62,941 nucleotides of DNA from Selaginella moellendorffii (taxonomy: Eukaryota; Streptophyta; Lycopodiopsida; Selaginellales; Selaginellaceae): positions 755,974-818,914 of the forward strand of contig NW_003314315.1 in the NCBI RefSeq assembly GCF_000143415.4, in the 5' to 3' direction. Positions 11,171 to 24,130 of the stretch are shown in pieces (positions within the stretch are counted from its first letter, which is position 1; each line of letters starts with the position of its first letter). The notes under the pieces were generated by a model. That model was not told the origin of the DNA. It did not search any database and worked only from the letters and a program-made list of their open reading frames with translations. The position numbers and the translations under genes were made by a program.

Positions 11171-11639
11171 AGGATGTGAAGCTCCTTCCTGAGCTGTAGG
11201 ATGACTTTCAAAGTAAAGGAAACACTTTACTGACAAGCACAAATTCTCACATCATGATGAAACAAGAAGAGCTCAATCAATGACCTATGATAACAAGATA
11301 GCTGGAACAAGAAGTTAGTATGTATATTCCAAAATACCCAATCCTTGTGATGGCCAAAAGTGTCATAATAAAAATTTAGAAGACCTCGAATGAGTAGATA
11401 TATGCAGCTTTTGTTGGATTTGATGGGGACACATTTAGCACAAGAAAAGTGAAGAATATTTAGAGCTAAATCATCGTCAATGCTTCATATTGTGCAAAGC
11501 CCCTTCCAATGACAATACTAATGATGAAACAAAATGACAAACTCATATAGTTGGCAGAAACAAGGAGCAGCAAAAGAAGCACTCCTTCTTTTGGCACTTG
11601 CAATGTTTTTCTAGAAAGAACAATAGAACTCTTTGCAAG

Positions 11640-12845
11640 GTAATCATACTATATTCAGAAAGTAATAAACTCCAAAACACCACAAACTTGTAAGTGAGTA
11701 CTCTTTTCTTGATCAATAGTACACAAAATTCTCCTATAGCTTGTTTGTTCATACTCTAGGAAAGCTACCTACATTAACCAGTAGCTAAAGAGAGAAGTAC
11801 CCATAAGAACTACTCATTGCAAGGCCCTAGTCATTGTACACTTTCTTCACCTCCTTGATACAGGCATTGCCTTTTTTGCCATAATTGCTCTTTAGTCTTG
11901 CTTTCTGGCTAGCATCTGCTAGTTCAATAGCTCTTGGATATTTGTTCCAACCTGGACTATTCAATGAGCTTGACATGAAGGACAAAACAGCAAGGAGCCA
12001 ACCTTGCCAATAACGTTAGGATGTTTATAACAATCTAAGAAATCATCTTGCAGGGGCCAATTCCATCAACAACCAAAGGTAATGAACCACAAGGACCTGA
12101 ATTTAAAAATAGGTTCCCATTTGTAGTAGTATTTGTTTCACATATTCAAACTTGGAGTTGTCACTCTTGTCTGAGATATACAAAGCACAATTCTCATATG
12201 ACTTCAATGACTTGGTTTATAATGTCACTCTTGCTTGCCGGAAGATATAAAGAATAAAACACTGTCTTGAACTTCACAATCCTAAGATAGTTGCATAGAC
12301 AAACATTATGGATATTTATGGAATCGAATAAAACTTACATTTCCATCATGTATTTGGACAAATCAACCTTCCTGGCTGGTTTGCAATGTAATCAGATCAA
12401 CACACCTCATCAAAAAGTTCACGGAGATCAAAGTAGTACCACTGACCATGGAAATACTTCCTCAAAATCCTAGGTACATGGTTTGTAAGCAATAATGCAT
12501 TATTCACAGCAATGATACCCACCTAATCACAAAGGAAGACTGTATCATAGCTCATCAATAAAATTCACGTATTGTTGTGTGAATCATCCATTATATCATC
12601 CATTATTAAGAAGTAAGTTTGCAACTATACATGGAAAAGCAAAAGGCAGAAACCAAAACTATTTAGAAATTCTTTACTAATTGATGCAAGAATTTACCCA
12701 TTCAATACACCATCCAAGAGCAAACACTTGTTTGATTTCATCTTGGGAGAGCTCATCTTTGGGCTTGAGTAACACCAAATTGTCAATCATTAAGAGACCT
12801 TGATTTAATTTTCTAAATATTTCTATAATTTTGTCCACTTCTAAA
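11640..12845 (-). pseudogene. FPS: Farnesyl diphosphate synthase pseudogene, unit 1
   Basis: Reading the minus strand from 12,845 downward gives FPPS exons in the correct order. First comes KLNQGL...ALGWCIEW (12.84-12.70 kb), ending at a GTAAAT donor. Next is MDDIMDDSHN (12.61-12.56), the first Asp-rich motif. Then VGIIAVNN...RELFDEV (12.52-12.41), DLITLQT / VDLSKYMMEM (12.40-12.34, frame broken), IVKFKTVFYSLYLP (12.28-12.22) and QILLQMGTYF followed by a stop (12.15). QDDFLDCYKHPNVIGK (12.05-12.00) is the second Asp-rich motif, followed by ADASQKARLKSNYGK (11.93-11.83) and FLEYEQTSYRRI (11.77-11.65). The living enzyme joins IPP and DMAPP to FPP in the isoprenoid pathway. In-frame stops and a frameshift are visible and the 5' exons were not found, so this is a pseudogene. 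Confidence 0.8.
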
Positions 12846-13379
12846 AGAAAAACACACTTCTAAGAGCTTTAAAAACTACTTTTTGTACACCCTATTTGTA
12901 AAATAAGATTGGCATTATTAATTTATATATATCAAACTATTTATCATTTCATATTTTATTTCCTCATAATTATTATCATTTTTTAGAATAGTATGGTAGT
13001 TTCTCCCTCCTTAGGTTCTAGAAAGGATATTGAAAATATAGTAAACATGAATTGCTATGTGATTCACTCCAAACCTACATAAAGAACAAATAAATGGTTA
13101 TAAATACTATGAAAAGAATACCATTTCATTAGTTTCCTCTGTCTTCATCTAGCAAAAGATGTTGAGAGTTAATGAGTGAAAAATATTATGAAAAATTAAT
13201 TCACTTACACTAGGGAGTGGGTTATTCATTAGCTCATCTTTGTCTTGAATAGCCCTTGTGCAACACTTATGCCAATACATCTCCTAAAATGTCTAGTTTT
13301 TGAGAAATAAAATAAAATTTAAATACCTCTTTTTAGTGTTGAGGACATGAAATGCCATCCTAAAAAGAATAAACATTGT

Positions 13380-13865
13380 AAATAAATAGAACCAATTTAG
13401 GGTTGCTTAATCAGCTTGGTAAGACTTCCAATTGTTCCTAATGCATAGGTAAAGTTGGTAGGAAATCCTGAAAATGCTTTGAGTATTGCCCCTCAAAGTT
13501 TGCGTTGCATTTCTTGGTTATCACTTAAGTTAGTGTGCTTTATTGGCAAGTGGATTCTACAACTATGAGCAACTAATGCTATTGTCTTTGTAGAGTGTTT
13601 TTATTGCCTATGAGCCCACTTTTTGCCGCATACTTGCTCCTCCTTTGGCTTTTCCGCTTCTTCGAGATTTTTTAATGTTTGGATTGCATCCTCTATTCTT
13701 GTTTTGAAGCTCTAAAATGTCCCACTCTCAATCTTCTTGAGGAAGTGTAATGACACTCTAACCACACAAACACTTGTAATGTAATTGTGCAATCCCCCAA
13801 CATAGCCCTTTCAATCTTATTAGGGTCACTATCATTTGTGGAGAAAACATTTATAGCCATCCTTA
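13380..13865 (-). pseudogene. Unrecognised minus-strand coding-like stretch
   Basis: From a possible ATG at 13,860 the minus strand reads MAINVFSTNDSDPNKIERAM. Then, in changing frames, come FLKKIESGT, IEDAIQTLKNLEEAEKPKEE and AFSGFPTNFTYALGTIG. Stops interrupt it. Composition suggests an old gene, but I cannot name it. The matching part of unit 2 falls in the assembly gap. Confidence 0.3.
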
Positions 13866-13899
13866 TACAGTTATTTAGTTTACAACATGTTAAAATTGT

Positions 13900-14580
13900 G
13901 TGGATATTGTAGTGGATGAAATGGTAAATTTTAGCAATATATAATAATATTTCATATGAGAATCCTAAACAAGAAAATACTAAAATCAGAAAAAAAAAAA
14001 AACACCTGTAAACACAACTAATATGTTAGATATGTAAGGTCATAAGTTGGATTTTCTCCATAAACTTTATAGCCTTGGAGAAGAGTAAATGATTCTTACC
14101 TAGCTTAAACAACCAAATATTTTTGGTGGAGGAAACATAATAATAAATGAAAGAAAAGAAAGAAAGTAAAGTGCCTATAACATTTTATATTCTATACTTT
14201 TCTGATGTTGCCTATAAACCCAACACCAAAAAATATTGCAAATTGAACTATTTATCTACTCTACCTCTACTATGAACTCATGAAGTGAGGACTTAGAAAC
14301 TACATGGAAAACTAATTTTATATCTATATCATGGTAGCACTAAAAAAGTCTATTTCACTTCCAATTTTATAAGTATGCTTTGAAAGAATCAATGTTATAC
14401 ATGGCTGAAAAACCATATGCATGGGAGATTGTTACAAAAAAGTGATAAAAAGTAAATAAATTTTTTATATTTTGCCAAACATTATTCTGAGAATAAATGT
14501 GAAAATTAGAAAATAATCAAATCTTTCTGTATAATCAATTTAATCTCAGTTACATTTTTTTTTTAACTTTTATATACCAC
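13900..14580. other. AT-rich interval, nothing recognised
   Basis: No open frame, repeat or motif of note. It is conserved with 22.38-23.08 kb as part of the repeat unit. Confidence 0.4.
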
Positions 14581-14589
14581 CATTGGAAC

Positions 14590-14930
14590 CATACCATCTT
14601 TGGTTTGCTTAAGCAAACGGTAGGGGGACTGAAATGGTAGTGAATAAACATAGAATATGCTTGAATATTTTAGAATATTCTACCATCTAACAGTTGTTAT
14701 TTATTTAGATTAATCTTATAATTTATAAACATGTTTATAATTTATAAACTTTCTTAAACACTTTTTAGTATATTCTTTTTTCTTCTACCTGCAATAAGAT
14801 TAATATTGTGTTTTATAAATATGTCTATAATTTTAAATTTTTATTTAATCAATTGGATTAATAAGTAAGAATAATACTACTATTAAACAAAGTAAATATT
14901 GCTACATGCAATGCATAGCAAATTTTTCTG
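14590..14930 (+). repeat. AT-rich MITE-like repeat closing unit 1
   Basis: Contains GGTTTGCTTAAG and repeated TTTATAATTTATAAA. It matches 23,090-23,400 directly and 6550-6715 inverted. Confidence 0.5.
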
Positions 14931-15034
14931 ACAGCTACCTGAAACTGATAGAAAAACAAAAAAAAAAACAATGTATGGAAAGAAAACTAGTGTTGTGGTT
15001 AAGCTTGAGCATCTTTAGTAAGGAGATATAGTAC

Positions 15035-15735
15035 TCACTTCCATGACAAAGATAGCCTCCTTGACAGCCTCGAGGGAGATGGCACAGGCTCCTCTGGAGG
15101 CAGCAGAGGAGACTACTACTGTTGACTTCCCAGCCAAGATGAGAGCCAACTGCAAAGATTTCCTGCTCGAGAGCATCCTGAGATGCAAATCTGACTATCC
15201 TCTGGTGAGGCTCAAGGGGGACTTCCAGCAGCACTACACTGGATCACGTGTGGTATGGCTTCAAGAAGCTGGAAACTTTCCTGGACTTTGCTGGAGCTGC
15301 TCATAGGCATTTGGACGGGGTCGGGTGGCCAGAAGCTTCTCCACTTGAAGTAGTTGGAAGATAACGAGATCAAGGGCAAGGACAACATCAAGAACACGTG
15401 CTTCTGTTCTTGACGAGGAGGAGGAGCTTGACGAGGTTGCAATGACTCTGGAACCAGAGGAAGAAAAGAAGAAGAAAGAAAAGGCAATGGTGGATGTGAA
15501 GAAGTGGAAGAAAGCTACCACGGCTAGTGTCCAGGAAACATGGAAAGCCCAGCCTCCCGCAAGCAATGCCAAGGCGCAAGGAGTGAACAAGAGTAGCAGC
15601 AGTGGCAAGCTCAAGATGGGGGGTGGAAAGCTAAGCGTGCAGCTCCCGCCTTGTTTGAGGCTCTGTTTCACAGAGAATGTGGCTGAGAGTAGCCTCGCTT
15701 TCAAGACCTCCAATCCATATGGTGTGACTTGAGCT
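15035..15735 (+). pseudogene. Unrecognised Lys/Glu-rich gene fragment, unit 2
   Basis: Counterpart of 6770-7400 with the same K/E-rich segment (15,442-15,650) and similar frame breaks. Confidence 0.3.
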
Positions 15736-16176
15736 GCGAATTTTCGTTAGTACAGTGGACTAACGCTGACTACTATCAGTCAATGCTATCCCATTACTGT
15801 TCTAATGAGCTCATTCTTATGAATCCATTGATGTGCTTATAAAGCTGGTAAATAATTAGTGACTATCGTTGACTTCTATGACTACTATAACCTACTACTT
15901 ACGATAAGAAATGCTATTGAAAGTTTATATTTTTAAAAACAGGAAATTAAATGTCCAAAGTGTTTGTTTGAGACTTGCAATATAATCTCCCAATTCAATA
16001 TCTCTCTGTTGTCTTAATGAAATGAAAAGTTGTTGTCTTGTTGCCTTGTTTGAAACTTGCAAATCATAATCTCCTGATTCAAATGCCTCCAGACTTCTCC
16101 ATCTGTTATAATTTCGATTGAATACCACGGACCTGCCTTTGCCTGTTGCGGTTTTAAAAAACCGAAGTAATTTGTT

Positions 16177-18285
16177 TCATGAATCTTCATTCTGTGCCTG
16201 CAACCTCAAGCGTATCATCAGTCCAAAACGAGCGAAAAGCGTACCTCCTTTCGCTCTAAGCTCCGTCGAGCTCAAGCTTAACCTCCGAGGTGGAAGGCTA
16301 GTTCAAGCAGAAGTTATACTTTAACTCGAGGCATGGAGACTGTTTACCTTGGCATCTGAGTCGTGTACACGAGCAGCCAAATGCGAACCTCCAGAATTGG
16401 CCGAGTGATTTGCCTCAACCACTGGCTTCTCCAGATTCTCCACCTCACGGATCCTAAAAGTGCTCCATTAGTCACTGGTTCTATCTCTCAAGCATGAAGA
16501 CTTACCTGTGGGAGTGCTTGTTGCCAGGCCTCCTCATCCCAAACTCGGTGATCCTTTGCATGTGCTTCTCCATCTCAACTCGCTTCTCCGCTGCTGTCGC
16601 AAGCCGAACAACGAAAGCATCTCCAGGATCGAACACAGTGCCACGATGAGACACTGGATCCAAAGCCTGTTCCTGGGCTCTTCGATCATTGCCGCTCCGA
16701 CGAGCAGCACTCGACAAGAATGGATCCTCCGGGAGAGAAGCTCTTGGCACCTTCTTGTGCTCGTCGACTCCGTGGATCGCTGCTGGTGGATCTCGTCCCA
16801 ATGGCGGCGTCAGGCGGTCGTCAACCGAATCGGTAGCAGCACCATAGATTGGATTCATCTTGAGAAAAGCCGAAGGTGGCAGCCGCCTTGGAGGCCTCGC
16901 GAGTGGAGGACTGGCCACCTTTGTGCTGGGATTTAGCTGCGACGGTCGAAGGTGCTGCTCGCTCCTCTCTTGAACGAAGGAATTGAGCTTGTCCCGGAGC
17001 TCTGCGTCCTCAATCTTGCTCAAGGGAACGAGATACTCTCGCTGACTGCCGCTGCTGCTGCTGCCACCGCCAGGAAGATGGCTGCTCCCGACGTAGCGCA
17101 CCAGGATGTTGTTCGCCTTCTTTCTTCTTCCCTTCACGAGTATCCAGATGCCAGTGATGATGGCCACCATAGCAAGCAGGAAAAGGACGATGCCTGCCAC
17201 AAGCAGCCCCGGTGTCGCAAACGCTGCCGCTGCTGCTGCTGCTGTTGATGATGACGACCCCAGAGGCGGAGCAATAGACAAGGGGCCAGGCGGAGGCGGC
17301 GATGAAAACGTGTGAAAGACAGGCGACCCTGGTTGCCATGTTATCGTGTCATGAGCGGGCCTGGCCACCAAGTGGTTGTCCCAGAAGAAGGTGGCGGCCC
17401 TGTATGCTCCTTTGCTGGTGGAGGTGGCGGCGGCCCAAACCTCCTTGGTCGCCAAGTGGTTGTCCCGGAAGAAGGTGGCGGCCCTGTATGCTGCTTTGCT
17501 GGTGGAGGTGGGTGCTGCTTTGCTCCTCCTCCGTGGCTGTGCTGCTTTGCTGCTCCGTGGCTTGCTGGTGGCGGTGGCGGACTGTGCTGGTGCTGCTTTG
17601 GTGCTCCATGGTTTGTTGGTGGCGGACTGTGCTGGTGCTGCTTTGCTGCTCCGTGGCTTGCTGGTGGAGGTGGCGGACTGTGCTGGTGCTGCTTTGCTGC
17701 TCCATGGCTTGTTGGTGGCGGACTGTGCTGGTGCTGCTTTGCTGCTCCGTCGCTTGCTGGTGGAGGTGGCGGCCTGTGCTGGTGCTTCTTTGCTGCTCCA
17801 TGGCTTGCTGGTGGAGGTGGCGGACTGTGCTGGTGCTTCTGTGCTGCTCCGTGGCTTGCTGGTGGAGGTGGCGGACTGTGCTGGTGCTTCTTTGTTGCTC
17901 CGTGGCTTGTTGGTGGCGGACTGTGCTGGTGCTTCTTTGCTGCTCCATGGCTTGTTGGTGGAGGTGGTGGTGCTCCATGGCTGTCCTGCTTTGCAGGTGG
18001 TGCTCCTCCATGGCTGTGCTGCTTTGCTGCTCCATGGTGTTGCTCTGCTGGTGCTGGTGGAGGTGCCTGACTGTGGGCTCTGCTGTGAGGTGGCGGAGCT
18101 CCTCTCGCCCTCCTTGGCGATGGTTTGGGGGGCGGCATGCTACCTGGAGGTGGCACTCTCGTTTTGGGCGGTGTCGCGCTCCTGTGCCCTGGACGAGGCG
18201 GATGCACGCTCCTGTGCGCAGCTGGAGGCGGCGCCCGACGAGGTGGAGACGACGGCGGCACACTCCGACGGATGATGCTAGCCAT
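16177..18285 (-). pseudogene. Proline/histidine-rich membrane protein, copy 2 (frameshifted)
   Basis: It starts at 18,285 with the same MASIIRRSVPP start as copy 1. It carries about eight HQHSPPP repeats, against about four in copy 1. At about 17,361 a single T present in copies 1 and 3 (GGGCCTTGGCC) is missing (GGGCCTGGCC), which ends the frame a few codons later. The rest of the gene, including the membrane segment and the tail to 16,506, stays open in the new frame. The two downstream exons (16,453-16,348 and 16,197-16,177) keep their splice signals. The intact distal frame means either a very recent mutation or a sequencing error. Confidence 0.75.
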
Positions 18286-19194
18286 ATTTCTTGCTTACCG
18301 GATTCGCTTCCGAGAAACCTTTTTTTTAGGTCATGAAGGTTTAGTGCATATAAATGATTCTTGTACGGACGCATTATCTGCAGCGCTTTAAAGTTATGAT
18401 GTCCAGTTTTTGCGATCATGATGGAAGCAATATCACTGTTCGGAATCTCTTTCTTTCATTATCACATAATGCTCATTTGGTTCTTCCCCCAAAAAAACCG
18501 GAGCTCGTTGATAAACTCTCAGGCTCAATTCTAGGAGGAAGAGCAAAGATGAGAATGGTCGTTCACCACGATGCAATGCTCCGTGCGTAAGAATTTAATC
18601 AAAATCTCCACTCTGGAAGCTTATGTTGTTTGAAAATTCTTTTCATTGCGTTTTAGGCGTCAAAGATCGTGTATTGTGACCTTATCGACACACACAAAAG
18701 AGAGACAGCCCATAGCAATGGTTTTTATAGTTGAATTTGCTTTGATGGTGATTCTCGGAATCACTCTTCAATGGGCGACATGGATCTGGGGCTAAAGAAA
18801 TTGATGTTTAATATTTGATCATAGACTTAAATTACCACTATATTTATAGCTTCATTTTTGGACTTAAAATTTAGTCGTACTACATATTTTTGGTTTATAA
18901 CTATTATAATTGACTTAAATTTTAGTCACAATTAACTACTAAACATAACGACTATATTTTTTGTTTTATAACCATTATAAATTACTTAAAATTTAGTCAT
19001 AAATTGGAACTGCAAATGTCAACTTAAGAAATTTTTTAATTCTGACTTTAAAGCTAGTAAGAAATAATGACTACTACAAATAACTGCATATTTTAACTTT
19101 TGTGTCTTAAATTGTAGTTACAATATCAATGGAAAGCTTAATGACAAAAATTTAAGTTGTATAGCAAATTAATGCAATAACTTAAAACTAAGTT

Positions 19195-19660
19195 GGGCTC
19201 GTGTAGTAATGGACGATCTTGTTTGTGTCAGGCACATTTTACAACAATGAGCCAACTGCCTGATTGGGGGAGGATGATGCTGGATCGAAAGGAGTTCCCC
19301 CAATCAGGATCTAGATCACCCAATAGGAGCTTGATGCTTCATACTGGATTGTTGCCAATGTCCAGGCTGCTAAGCCCATGTAAGCTTGATGCTACTGGGA
19401 ATTCATACTCAATTGGGAGTGTCCAGCCCTAACCACCAAGCTTGTGACACATAATCGATGCCAAAATTCTTCCACACATACGCAATCTTGCCATAGACAC
19501 CTTGCTTGATGTTTGTGGAGAAGATGTTGTGGACGTGGAAGAAGGCCTTGGTGAGGGACTTGCTTAACGTTTGGGTTGACAAAGCACAGCATAGGCTGAG
19601 AGGAAGCTAAAGAACCATAGCTGAACACTCACCTGGAACTTGGGGACAGCCATGAATGAG
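19195..19660 (-). pseudogene. Decayed gene, possibly lectin-related, unit 2
   Basis: Copy of 10,690-11,170 with further small indels. The same KQGVYGKIAYVWKNFGID piece lies at about 19,450-19,520. Confidence 0.3.
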
Positions 19661-20099
19661 GATGTGAAGCTCCTTCCTGAGCTGTAGGATGACTTTCAAA
19701 GTAAAGGAAACACTTTACTGACAAGCACAAATTCTCACATCATGATGAAACAAGAAGAGCTCAATCAATGACCTATGATAACAAGATAGCTGGAACAAGA
19801 AGTTAGTATGTATATTCCAAAATACCCAATCCTTGTGATGGCCAAAAGTGTCATAATAAAAATTTAGAAGACCTCAAATGAGCAGATATATGCAGCTTTT
19901 GTTGGATTTGATGGGGACACATTTAGCACAAGAAAAGTGAAGAATATTTAGAGCTAAATCATCGTCAATGCTCCACATATGACAATACTAATGATGAAAC
20001 AAAATGACAAACTCATATAATAGTTGGCAGAAACAAGGAGCAGCGAAAGAAGCACTCCTTCTTTTGGCACTTGCAATGTTTTTCTAGAAAGAACAATAG

Positions 20100-21305
20100 A
20101 ACTCTTTGCAAGGTAATCAAACTGTATTCATAAAGTAATAAACTCCAAAACACCTTGTAAGTGAGTACTCTTTTCTTGATTAATAGTACACAAAATTCTT
20201 CTATAGCTTGTTTGTTCATACTCTAGGAAAGCTACCTACATTAACCAGTAGCTAAAGAGAGAAGTACCTAAGCAAAATACTCATTGCAAGGCCCTAGTTA
20301 TTGTACACTTTCTTCACCTCCTTGACATAGGCGTTTTCTTTTTTGCCATAATTGCTCTTTAGTCTTGCTTTCTGGCTAGCATCTGCTAGTTCAATAGCTC
20401 TTGGATATTTGTTCCAACCTGGACAATTCAATGAGCTTGACATGAAGGACAAAACAGCAAAGAACAAACCTTGCCAATAAACGTTAGGATGTTTATAACA
20501 ATCTAAGAAATCATCTTGCAGGGGCCAATTCCATCAACAACCAAAGGTAATGAACAAGGACCTGAATTTAAAAACAGATTCAAACTTGGAGTTGTCACTC
20601 TTGTTTGATATATACAAAGCACAAGCAACATGTATTCTCATATGACTTCAATGACTTGATTTATAATGTCACTCTTGCTTGCCAGAAGATAGAAAGAATA
20701 AAACACTGTCTTGAACTTCACAATCCTGAGATAGTTGCATAGACAAACATTATGGATATTTATGGAATCAAATAAAACTTATATTTCCATCATGTATTTG
20801 GACAAATCAACCTTCCTGGCTGGTTTGCAATGTAATCAGATCAACACACCTCATCAAAAAGTTCACGGAGATCAAAGTAGTACCACTGACTATGGAAATA
20901 CTTCCTTAAAATCTTAGGTACATGGTTTGTAAGCAATAATGCATTATTCACAACAATGATACCCACCTAATCACAAAGGAAGATTGTATCATAGCTCATC
21001 AATAAAATTCATGTACTGTTGTATGAATCATCCATTATATCATCCATTACTAGGAAGTAAACTTGTAGCTTTGCATGGAAAAGCAAAAGGCAGAAACCAA
21101 AACTATTTAGAAATTCTTTACCAATTGATGTAAGAACTTACCCATTCAATACACCATCCAAGAGCAAATGCTTGCTTGATTTCATCCTGGGAGAGCTCAT
21201 CTTTGGACTTGAGTAACACCAAATTGTCAATCACTGAGAGACCTTGATTTAATTTTCTAAACATTTCTATAATTTGTCCACTTCTAAAAGAAAAACACAC
21301 TTCTA
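20100..21305 (-). pseudogene. FPS: Farnesyl diphosphate synthase pseudogene, unit 2
   Basis: The same exon order as the unit 1 copy. The [11 protein letters not shown]...FALGWCIEW exon (21,280-21,150) is closer to a living FPPS here (GLSVID kept). Its MDD motif exon, DLIT segment and ADASQK segment are all present. The donor after the MMEM segment is mutated from GTAAGT to ATAAGT. It shares the frame break in the DLIT/VDLSKY exon with unit 1, so the gene was dead before duplication. Confidence 0.78.
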
Positions 21306-21469
21306 AGAGCTCTAAAAACTACCTTTTGTACACCTCTATTTGTAAAATAAGATTGGCATTATTAATCTATATATATCAAACTATTTATCATTTCATATTT
21401 TATTTCCTCATAAATAACTGGAATGATAGTGAATATATGGTAGTTTCTCCCTCCTCAGGTTCTAGAAAG

Positions 21470-22322
21470 NNNNNNNNNNNNNNNNNNNNNNNNNNNNNNN
21501 NNNNNNNNNNNNNNNNNNNNNNNNNNNNNNNNNNNNNNNNNNNNNNNNNNNNNNNNNNNNNNNNNNNNNNNNNNNNNNNNNNNNNNNNNNNNNNNNNNNN
21601 NNNNNNNNNNNNNNNNNNNNNNNNNNNNNNNNNNNNNNNNNNNNNNNNNNNNNNNNNNNNNNNNNNNNNNNNNNNNNNNNNNNNNNNNNNNNNNNNNNNN
21701 NNNNNNNNNNNNNNNNNNNNNNNNNNNNNNNNNNNNNNNNNNNNNNNNNNNNNNNNNNNNNNNNNNNNNNNNNNNNNNNNNNNNNNNNNNNNNNNNNNNN
21801 NNNNNNNNNNNNNNNNNNNNNNNNNNNNNNNNNNNNNNNNNNNNNNNNNNNNNNNNNNNNNNNNNNNNNNNNNNNNNNNNNNNNNNNNNNNNNNNNNNNN
21901 NNNNNNNNNNNNNNNNNNNNNNNNNNNNNNNNNNNNNNNNNNNNNNNNNNNNNNNNNNNNNNNNNNNNNNNNNNNNNNNNNNNNNNNNNNNNNNNNNNNN
22001 NNNNNNNNNNNNNNNNNNNNNNNNNNNNNNNNNNNNNNNNNNNNNNNNNNNNNNNNNNNNNNNNNNNNNNNNNNNNNNNNNNNNNNNNNNNNNNNNNNNN
22101 NNNNNNNNNNNNNNNNNNNNNNNNNNNNNNNNNNNNNNNNNNNNNNNNNNNNNNNNNNNNNNNNNNNNNNNNNNNNNNNNNNNNNNNNNNNNNNNNNNNN
22201 NNNNNNNNNNNNNNNNNNNNNNNNNNNNNNNNNNNNNNNNNNNNNNNNNNNNNNNNNNNNNNNNNNNNNNNNNNNNNNNNNNNNNNNNNNNNNNNNNNNN
22301 NNNNNNNNNNNNNNNNNNNNNN
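21470..22322. other. Assembly gap (run of N)
   Basis: About 852 Ns. Flanks match unit 1 at about 13,030 and 13,870, so the missing DNA should resemble that interval. Confidence 0.98.
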
Positions 22323-22337
22323 ATATCCACGCAATTT

Positions 22338-22390
22338 TGACATGTTGTAAGCTAAATATATTTAGCTTACAACATCTCAAAATTGTGTAA
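22338..22390. repeat. Palindrome at the gap edge
   Basis: A perfect inverted repeat of about 30 bp centred near 22,360 (arms TTGTAAGCTAAATA / TATTTAGCTTACAA). It extends imperfectly to about 22,325-22,395. Unit 1 has only one arm at the matching place (13,870). Confidence 0.8.
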
Positions 22391-23539
22391 ATATTATAGT
22401 GGATGCAATGGTAAATTTTAGCAATATATAATAATATTGCATACGTAAACAACAAAATACTAAAATCAGATTAAAAACACCTGTAAACACAACTAATATG
22501 TTAGATATGTAAGGACACAAGTTGGATTTTCTCCAAAACTTTATAGCCTTAGAGAAGAGTAAATAATCCTTGCCTAGCTTAAATAGCCAAATATGTTTGG
22601 TGGAGTAAACATAATAATAAATGAAAGAAAGGAAAACAAATAAAGTGCCTATAACTTTCTATATTCTATACTTTTCTGATGTTGCTTATAAACTCAACAC
22701 CAAAATATATTGCAAATTGAACTATTTATCTCTTCTACTTCTATCATGAATTCATGAAGTGAGGACTTAGAAACAACATGGAAAACTAATTTTATAACTA
22801 TATCATGGTAGTGCTAAAATTTTTTATTTCAATTCCAATTTTACAAGTATGCTTTGAAAGAATCAATGTTATATATGGCTGAAAAACCATATATGTGGGA
22901 GATTGTTACAAAAAAGTGGTAAAAAGTAAATAAACTTTTTAAAATTTTCATTTATAAAAATCAACTATATTTATGCCAAACATTAATCTGAAAATAAATG
23001 TTAAAATTAGAAAAATAATCAAATATTTTTGTATAAACAATTTATCTCAGTTACTTATATTTTTTAGCTTTTATATACCACTATTGGAACCATACCATTT
23101 TTGGTTTGCTTAAGGGGGACTGGAATGATAGTGAATATACTTAGAATATCCTTGGATATTCTAAGATATTCTACCATCTAATGGTTGTTATTCATTTAGA
23201 TTAATCTTGTATTTATAATTATAAACTTGTTTATAATTTATAAACTTTCTTAAACACTTTTTAGTATATTCTTTTTTATTCTCCCATCTAATGGTTGATA
23301 TGCAATATGATTAATCTTGTGTTTATAAATTATAAATATGTTTATAATTATAATCATTTGGATTAATAAGTAAGAATAATACTACTATTAAGAAAATTAA
23401 ATGTTGCTACATAGCAAATTTGTGTAATAGCTACCTGAAACCTATATAAAAACTAAAAAAAAACCATGTATGGAAAGAAAACTAGTGTTGTGGTTAAGCT
23501 TGAGCATCTTTAGTAAGGAGATATAGTACTCACTTCCAC

Positions 23540-24130
23540 AACAAAGATAGCCTCCTTGACAGCCTCGAGGGAGATGGCACAGGCTCCTCTGGAGGGAGCA
23601 GCCATTGCCAAAGGGTACTACTGTCAACTTCCCAGCGAAGATGAGAGCCAACTGAAAAGATTTTCTGCTTGACAACATCCCAAGATGCAAATCTGACTAT
23701 CCTCTGGTGAGGCTCAAGGGGGACTTCCAGGAGCACTTGGTATAGCTTCAAGAAACTTGAAACTTTCCTGGACTTTGCTGGAGCTGCTCATAGGCATCAG
23801 GACGGGGTCGGGCGGCCAGAAGCTTCTCCACTTGAAGGAGTTGGAAGATAACAAGATCAAGGGCAAGGACAACATCAAGAACACGTGCTTCTGTTCTTGA
23901 CGAGGAAGAGGAGCTTGACGAGGTTGCACCAGAGGAAGAAAAGAAGAAGAAAGAAAAGGCAATGGTGGATGTGAAGAAGTGGAAGAAAGCTACCACGGCT
24001 AGTGTCCAGGAAACATGGAAAGCCCAGCCTCCCGCAAGCAATGCCAAGGCGCAAGGAGTGAACAAGAGTAGCAGCAGTGGCAAGCTCAAGATGGGGGGTG
24101 GAAAGCTAAGCGTGCAGCTCCGCCTTGTTT
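23540..24130 (+). pseudogene. Unrecognised Lys/Glu-rich gene fragment, unit 3
   Basis: Counterpart of 6770-7400 with extra small deletions. Equally disrupted. Confidence 0.3.

Larger units (their letters stand above)
6720..14940. repeat. Unit 1 of a direct triplication (about 8.2 kb)
   Basis: The order GAGCATCTTTA-box, K/E-rich fragment (6.77-7.40 kb), proline-rich gene (7.9-9.8 kb), lectin-like debris (10.7-11.2 kb), FPPS pseudogene (11.6-12.85 kb) and MITE (14.6 kb) recurs at 14.95-23.45 kb. It recurs in part at 23.46-26.87 kb. Identity is high over kilobases, with small indels. Confidence 0.9.
14945..23455. repeat. Unit 2 of the triplication (about 8.5 kb, includes the gap)
   Basis: It is collinear with unit 1 throughout. 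The gap at 21.47-22.32 kb lies between sequences matching about 13,030 and 13,870 of unit 1, so the run of Ns has about the right length for the missing DNA. Confidence 0.9.

Noticed and set aside
21326-22455. Three to four frames of about 300 aa
   Set aside because: They are almost entirely translated Ns of the assembly gap.
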